From: Pleionea litopenaei
Lineage (GTDB): Bacteria; Pseudomonadota; Gammaproteobacteria; Enterobacterales; Kangiellaceae
Length of the DNA stretch: 64,000 nucleotides
NCBI RefSeq assembly: GCF_031198435.1
Contig: NZ_CP133548.1
Coordinates: 3,630,001-3,694,000 of the forward strand
Direction of reading: 5' to 3'
Shown: piece after piece, positions 63,890-64,000 of the stretch
How positions within the stretch are numbered: the first letter of the stretch is position 1
Layout of the letters: every line of letters starts with the position of its first letter
Program-made: the position numbers and the translations under genes
The notes under the pieces: model-generated
Seen by the model: the letters and a program-made list of their open reading frames with translations, nothing else
What the model was told of the DNA's origin: nothing
The model's database searches: none

Positions 63890-64000
63890 TGTTGTAACCT
63901 CTAAATTTGTTTTTAGGTCTAGGCGAGATATTTTGAGTTTACCTTTAGTGTTCTTAAAAGAGTAGTGCAAGTATCGATATTGAACTTTGAGATGATTGGG

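Overview
The window reads as chromosomal DNA of a moderately AT-rich, Gram-negative, probably marine gammaproteobacterium. The gene content (lipoproteins, outer-membrane and periplasmic proteins, a GlyGly-CTERM peptidase, PPC-domain proteases, DUF2058/YaiL, DUF2805) fits the Kangiellaceae/Aliikangiella-Shewanella-Alteromonas neighbourhood. That placement is inference from family content; no rRNA or other marker gene is present. I found no tRNA, rRNA, CRISPR array, complete insertion sequence or prophage. Small degenerate loci, one pseudogene and several intergenic tandem repeats are present.

Layout. 1-8.7 kb: a membrane-anchored LuxR-type regulator with a truncated partner, a secreted staphylococcal-type nuclease, a beta-propeller lipoprotein, an XRE regulator plus membrane protein behind a near-perfect operator palindrome, and an exported catalase-peroxidase (KatG/KatP type). 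8.9-19.5 kb: a membrane protein, a secreted S8 protease with PPC and PKD domains, a small lipoprotein, a 1659-residue TPR protein carrying an internal C39-like cysteine peptidase domain, and a GH25 lysozyme. 19.7-23.6 kb: a compact operon (2-TM protein, SbtA-like bicarbonate permease, purE, purK) divergent from a CbbR/CmpR-like LysR gene, with two identical boxes 32 bp apart between them. PurK consumes bicarbonate, so transport and use are joined in one transcription unit. 23.7-29.8 kb: a zinc-ribbon/TM2/pilin-like fusion, then a probable amino-acid or betaine metabolism locus (sulfotransferase, class IV aminotransferase, APC permease, dimethylarginine-hydrolase-like enzyme, choline-monooxygenase-like Rieske oxygenase). 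30-35 kb: small accessory genes (DUF1624, DCC, P-loop kinase, DUF6559, RlaP-like nucleotidyltransferase, orphans). 35.1-39.1 kb: divergent secreted metalloproteases, an astacin and an M28 aminopeptidase with Calx-beta repeats and a GlyGly-CTERM tail.

39.2-50.5 kb: small hypotheticals including a 22-codon mini-ORF, DUF2058, a zf-TFIIB protein, an orphan 421-residue protein whose decayed paralogue lies 7 kb away, a CadC-like membrane regulator with a propeller sensor, an SGNH-type lipoprotein, a MORN-repeat protein, a GGDEF protein, a DUF922 protease-like protein and DUF2805. 50.6-55 kb: an EAL plus GAF-GGDEF pair (c-di-GMP turnover), a lipoprotein and two MopE-type metal-binding secreted proteins. 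55.3-59.2 kb: a VOC protein, a membrane AraC regulator and a membrane-anchored amidohydrolase. 59.3-62.9 kb: a tightly packed operon of a RimK-like ATP-grasp ligase, a DUF2817 (M14-like) carboxypeptidase and a GNAT-C39 fusion. This is the strongest candidate for an incompletely described peptide or amide biosynthesis/processing system. A REP-like inverted repeat and a hypothetical membrane-anchored protein close the window.

A recurring signal is that several intergenic regions each hold three tandem copies of a different 14-19 bp unit.
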